From Chionoecetes opilio (Eukaryota > Arthropoda > Malacostraca > Decapoda > Majidae): a stretch of 64,000 nucleotides of DNA. Below the pieces are notes generated by a model, which did no database searches, was not told the DNA's origin, and worked only from the letters and a program-made list of their open reading frames with translations. Below, in pieces: positions 60,781 to 64,000 of the stretch (its first letter is position 1; the number at the start of each line of letters is the position of its first letter). A program made the translations under genes and the position numbers. The stretch is taken from assembly GCA_016584305.1 (NCBI GenBank), contig JACEEZ010023407.1, forward strand, positions 451,697-515,696. The letters are read 5' to 3'.

Positions 60781-63700
60781 TGGCAGCCGCACAAGAAGAT
60801 GGCAAAGACGTCATCCTACTACAGGAGACAAAATTAAAAGAAACATCAAAAATTAATTTCCGAGGCTACAAGGCCTTTCACCAGTACGCCAGGGAGGGTG
60901 AAACACACGGGATCTCCATCCTCGTTAAACAGAACATTCAATGTAAAGTTATCCCCAACCCGTAATATGTGGAGACGGAGTGGAGGTGCAGGCAGTCACA
61001 CTCACACTACAAAACACAGACTTACACATATACAACATCTACAATGCCCCACGCCCCACAAACATACTAGAAATGCACGAAGTCATGGTACTCTGTACCG
61101 CAACGCCAGTCTTCATAGGTGGAGACTTCAACGCCCATCACACAGACATTGGCTCCGCAAAATGCAACAGGAACGGGCACCACTTGATGGAGGCCTTACA
61201 TAATGTTCCCGAGGCAACACTTCTCAACCAACGAGGAGAAGCCATCACATTTTAGGAGGCATCCTAGATCTCTCCTTTGCCTCAAGCCACCTGTCGCATG
61301 ACGCACAGTGGACCATACATGACCACTTTGCCACATGCATCATCCTTAATATATCAAAACTGCACCGCCCTCGCATTCCACCCAGATGGAATACAAAGAA
61401 AGCGGACTGGCAAGCATTCAGACACCACTTGGACTCGCAACTTGAGGCAACCAATGCTCCACCGGACATTGACGGTATGGAAAAGCGACTCGTCGATGCC
61501 TTCCACGCGGCCGCAGACAAAGCCATCCCTCTAACGAAGCCTCCATCCAGTAACTACAAGGACCGCTGGTACTACAACTCCGCGGTCAAAGAGTACAACC
61601 ACCGGGTTAACATGGCCAGAAAAATGAATAGGAGACATAACACCGAGGTCACCAGAAATCTCCTAAGATCAGCAATCATTATAGCCCGAGAAGCCACCAA
61701 AAGATTAAAACCGGAAGTGGGTATGAGTGGTGTAGCTCCATGGGCTCGCACTCCAACATCGGCGAGATGTGGAGGCAAATTAGAATGGCAGCGGGTGCCA
61801 AATAACACCACAACCAGCACACTCAAAACCCGGCGGAGGAGGCAAATCGCATCATGGCAGAATTCGCTGAGAGAGGAAGCAATAGACAACTCCCCAAAAC
61901 GTTCGTGACCGTCAAAACGAGCTCTCAGAAGAAAGAACGGCAGTGATCGAGCGTGCCTGCGTCAAGCATCTATACAGATACTCCTTTCACTAAAAAGGAA
62001 CTCATGGCAGCAATTGAAGAGAGGGAAGAACACAGCCTCGGGAAGCGATAAGATCAGCTACTCAATGATCAGACAGGCAAGTCAGAAGGCACACGAGACC
62101 CTGTTAGATATCATCAATGCCTCCTTGAGAGGGAAAACTACCAGCAGAGTGGAAGTACGCCATAATCCACCCGATTCCCAACCAAGAGAACCTGGCAAAT
62201 CAGACCAATCTCCCTCTCAGCTGCTTTGGTAAGACCGCAGAAAGGATGATACTCTCTCGCCTTCAATGAAAGTGGGTCCACTTCACAACACATCTTTGCC
62301 TAACACGGGGGTTGGCACCAGGGAATGCCTCACTGAACTGATGATGACCATACAGGCCACAAAGCAGTCGTGGTTTTCATGGAACCTGGAAAGGCTTTCG
62401 AGCTCGCAAACAGCCTAACCATCATCTCTCCCTATATAAACGAGGAATAGAAGGTAGACTGCTTAATGGACCCAGACTTCCTACACCAACGGAAGGCGAC
62501 AACACGATTACAGGCAGTCTGTCCGATCCGCGGATCCTAGAAAACGGGACGCCACAAGGGCATTATCCTGAGCCCATTCCTTTTTAAACGTTCTCGTCGA
62601 ACACCTCGTGACTCTCCCACTTCCAATGGGGTCAAGGCCCTCTGCTATGCTGATGATATTGCCATCATCTCCAAGGGACCCTGGTACAGACAAAAAACAC
62701 CAAACGGCGTTAACGCTGTGGTAATATGTGTGTTGATCTCGTGTGAAGATTAACTCGCAGAAAAACAAAAGCGCTGCACATCAGGAGCAACCAACCAAAC
62801 ACTCCCTCTGTCACTGAACAATACAGCCTTGAATGGGTCCCCAGCCACCTTTACCTCGGCATCTGGATTGACCACACCTTATCCTTCAAGATACACATCG
62901 CATATCTGAAGGACCGCATGACAGCCAGACTGAGAGTCCTGAGAGTCATCACCAGCAACGACTGCAGGAGCAACCTTCCAGTACTGAAGACCTTTTACTA
63001 TCAGCCATAAGGTCCCTCACCGACTACGCAGCCCCGTGTCTCCTGACCGCCTCTGACATTGTATTGAGGCATTAGAAAAACTCCAAAATCAGGGCCTACG
63101 AACTATTCTGGTGCCCCAGTGGACAAGATTTGCACACTTGCAATTCCCCCCCCCCCTGCAAGCAGCGGAATCCACCCCCTGGCCTCCAGAATCAACATGG
63201 TTCAAACAGCAATGCTCGCAAAAATAGCCAACAAAGAAGCAACAGGTCGCAGAAATGTTACACAAGCTGTCTTGCACGACGAGACGGCTATTCATAAGGA
63301 GAACGTATGGGACTTCCGCGGCAAAAGTCATCAAACGCCTGGCAGCGAAGACATTTTCAACAACATCCAGCCAGACATGCCACACCAAGGACATATTGCA
63401 CCACCTCCGTGGCAGCCAAACCCCATCACATCCACAGTTAACCGGCAGTTAACTAAAAAAAGTCAGCTTTAAGCCTGGAAGAACTCAGGCACTGGCACTG
63501 GCAAAATCATCAAGTTGACATCAACCAGATACAGCCATCATATACACGATGGATCAAGTCAACCCCACAGTCACGAAAACAGCGGCAGCTCTTATGTAGC
63601 CAACGACGTCATCGCCCACTACAGGCTGCCTGATGGGTCGTCAACCCCCTACAGCGGAGCTCATGGCACTCACAGAAAGCACTAGAGTACGCAGAAACCC

Positions 63701-64000
63701 TACACGAAGACATACTCACACACAGACTCTTTGGCTAGCATTCAAGCATTACACACACACACTACACAGACAACATACACCTACTCACATCCATCCACGT
63801 GTCTGCCAGAAGGATCCACGACCAAGGACGTTCTCTCAACTTAACTGGATCCCGAGCCATGCTGGCTTTGACGGCAACGACGCGTAGCGGACGAAGCCGC
63901 CAAAGACGCCCTCCACCTACCTTCAGTCACCGCCAACATACCACGCAGTCTGTCCCAAATTAAGGCAAGACTTCGCCTTCGGATCCGAAAAAGAACCATG
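60722..64000 (+). pseudogene. LINE 3 ORF2: endonuclease, RT and RNase H, multiply broken
   Basis: The frame overlaps the end of ORF1: LQIVQWNINGILNKHNQLMA, VILLQETKLKETSKINFRGY (EN), then after a shift VFIGGDFNAHHTDIG, then ADWQAFRHHLDSQLEATNAP. RT pieces: SGSDKISYSMIRQAS, FGKTAERMILSRLQ, NGTPQGHYPEPIPF-type, VKALCYADDIAIISKG at about 62630-62680, LYLGIWIDHT. The RNase H end is GRQPPTAELMALTEST and LNWIPSHAGFDGNDA with an ADEAAKDA-like continuation near 63885-63910. At least ten frame changes or stops occur; the YADD is intact. Truncated by the window edge. Confidence 0.85.

Larger units (their letters stand above)
58440..64000 (+). mobile_element. LINE 3 with RNase H (I-type group), decayed, runs off the edge
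   Basis: Leader 58440-58975, ORF1 58976-60780, and ORF2 from about 60720 past the window end, with endonuclease, reverse transcriptase and RNase H. A LINE with RNase H after the RT belongs to the I/R1/LOA/ingi/Tad side of the tree; finer placement is not possible by eye. ORF2 has many indels and stops. The true 5' end is not defined. Confidence 0.85.

Overview
The window is repeat-dominated nuclear DNA of an animal, most likely a decapod crustacean (inference). The signs are very long (GA)n, (TA)n and (CA)n tracts, telomere-like TTAGG/TAACC pentanucleotides scattered through intergenic DNA, and non-LTR retrotransposon, P-element/THAP, PIF/Harbinger, Penelope-like, Helitron-like and hAT-like remnants whose protein sequences are of the kind I associate with crab and shrimp genomes. 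There is no bacterial-style gene organisation, rRNA or CRISPR. A 581-bp N gap lies at 33420-34000.

Layout. 1-3000: intergenic repeats, an inverted-repeat-bounded element, Helitron-like copy A and a tRNA-derived SINE. 3108-14762: a broken P-element-type (THAP) transposase gene. Its introns and one exon are interrupted by a nearly complete LINE (about 3.9-8.46 kb, minus strand), a small foldback, and a 5'-truncated LINE that itself holds a 1.72-kb solo-LTR-like insertion with a 5-bp duplication. 15.2-18.5 kb: Helitron-like copy B in opposite orientation, palindromic elements and a LINE 3' end. 18.58-22.24 kb: a PIF/Harbinger transposon with its transposase gene interrupted by a TTAA-flanked element. 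22.6-25.2 kb: a second TTAA element holding a minisatellite, into which a third transposon carrying a telomere-like satellite has inserted. 26.4-30 kb: dispersed repeats, two miniature inverted-repeat elements nested one in the other, and a 0.93-kb palindrome. 30.75-32.3 kb: a third TTAA element. 32.79-36.55 kb: the only convincing host-like gene, six exons on the minus strand, product not recognised. 36.8-43.6 kb: SINEs and paralogous intergenic repeats. 43.85-49.1 kb: a segment of anomalous homopolymer-rich composition that looks like a badly called LINE copy. 49.1-55.3 kb: a hAT-like element in an inverted repeat, then a second LINE (minus). 55.4-58.4 kb: tandem repeats and a Penelope-like element fragment with a perfect 125-bp inverted head. 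58.9-64 kb: a decayed LINE with an RNase H domain (plus), running off the right edge.

The most interesting material is the set of three TTAA-flanked elements (19108-20524, 22635-25233, 30753-32299). They share both ends and the first exon of an acidic protein, but each carries a different central cargo. In copies 2 and 3 a different tandem-repeat array begins inside that exon. Insertion of copy 1 can be undone conceptually: removing it together with one TTAA re-opens the Harbinger reading frame. Product names rest on motif recognition by eye; no database search was run.
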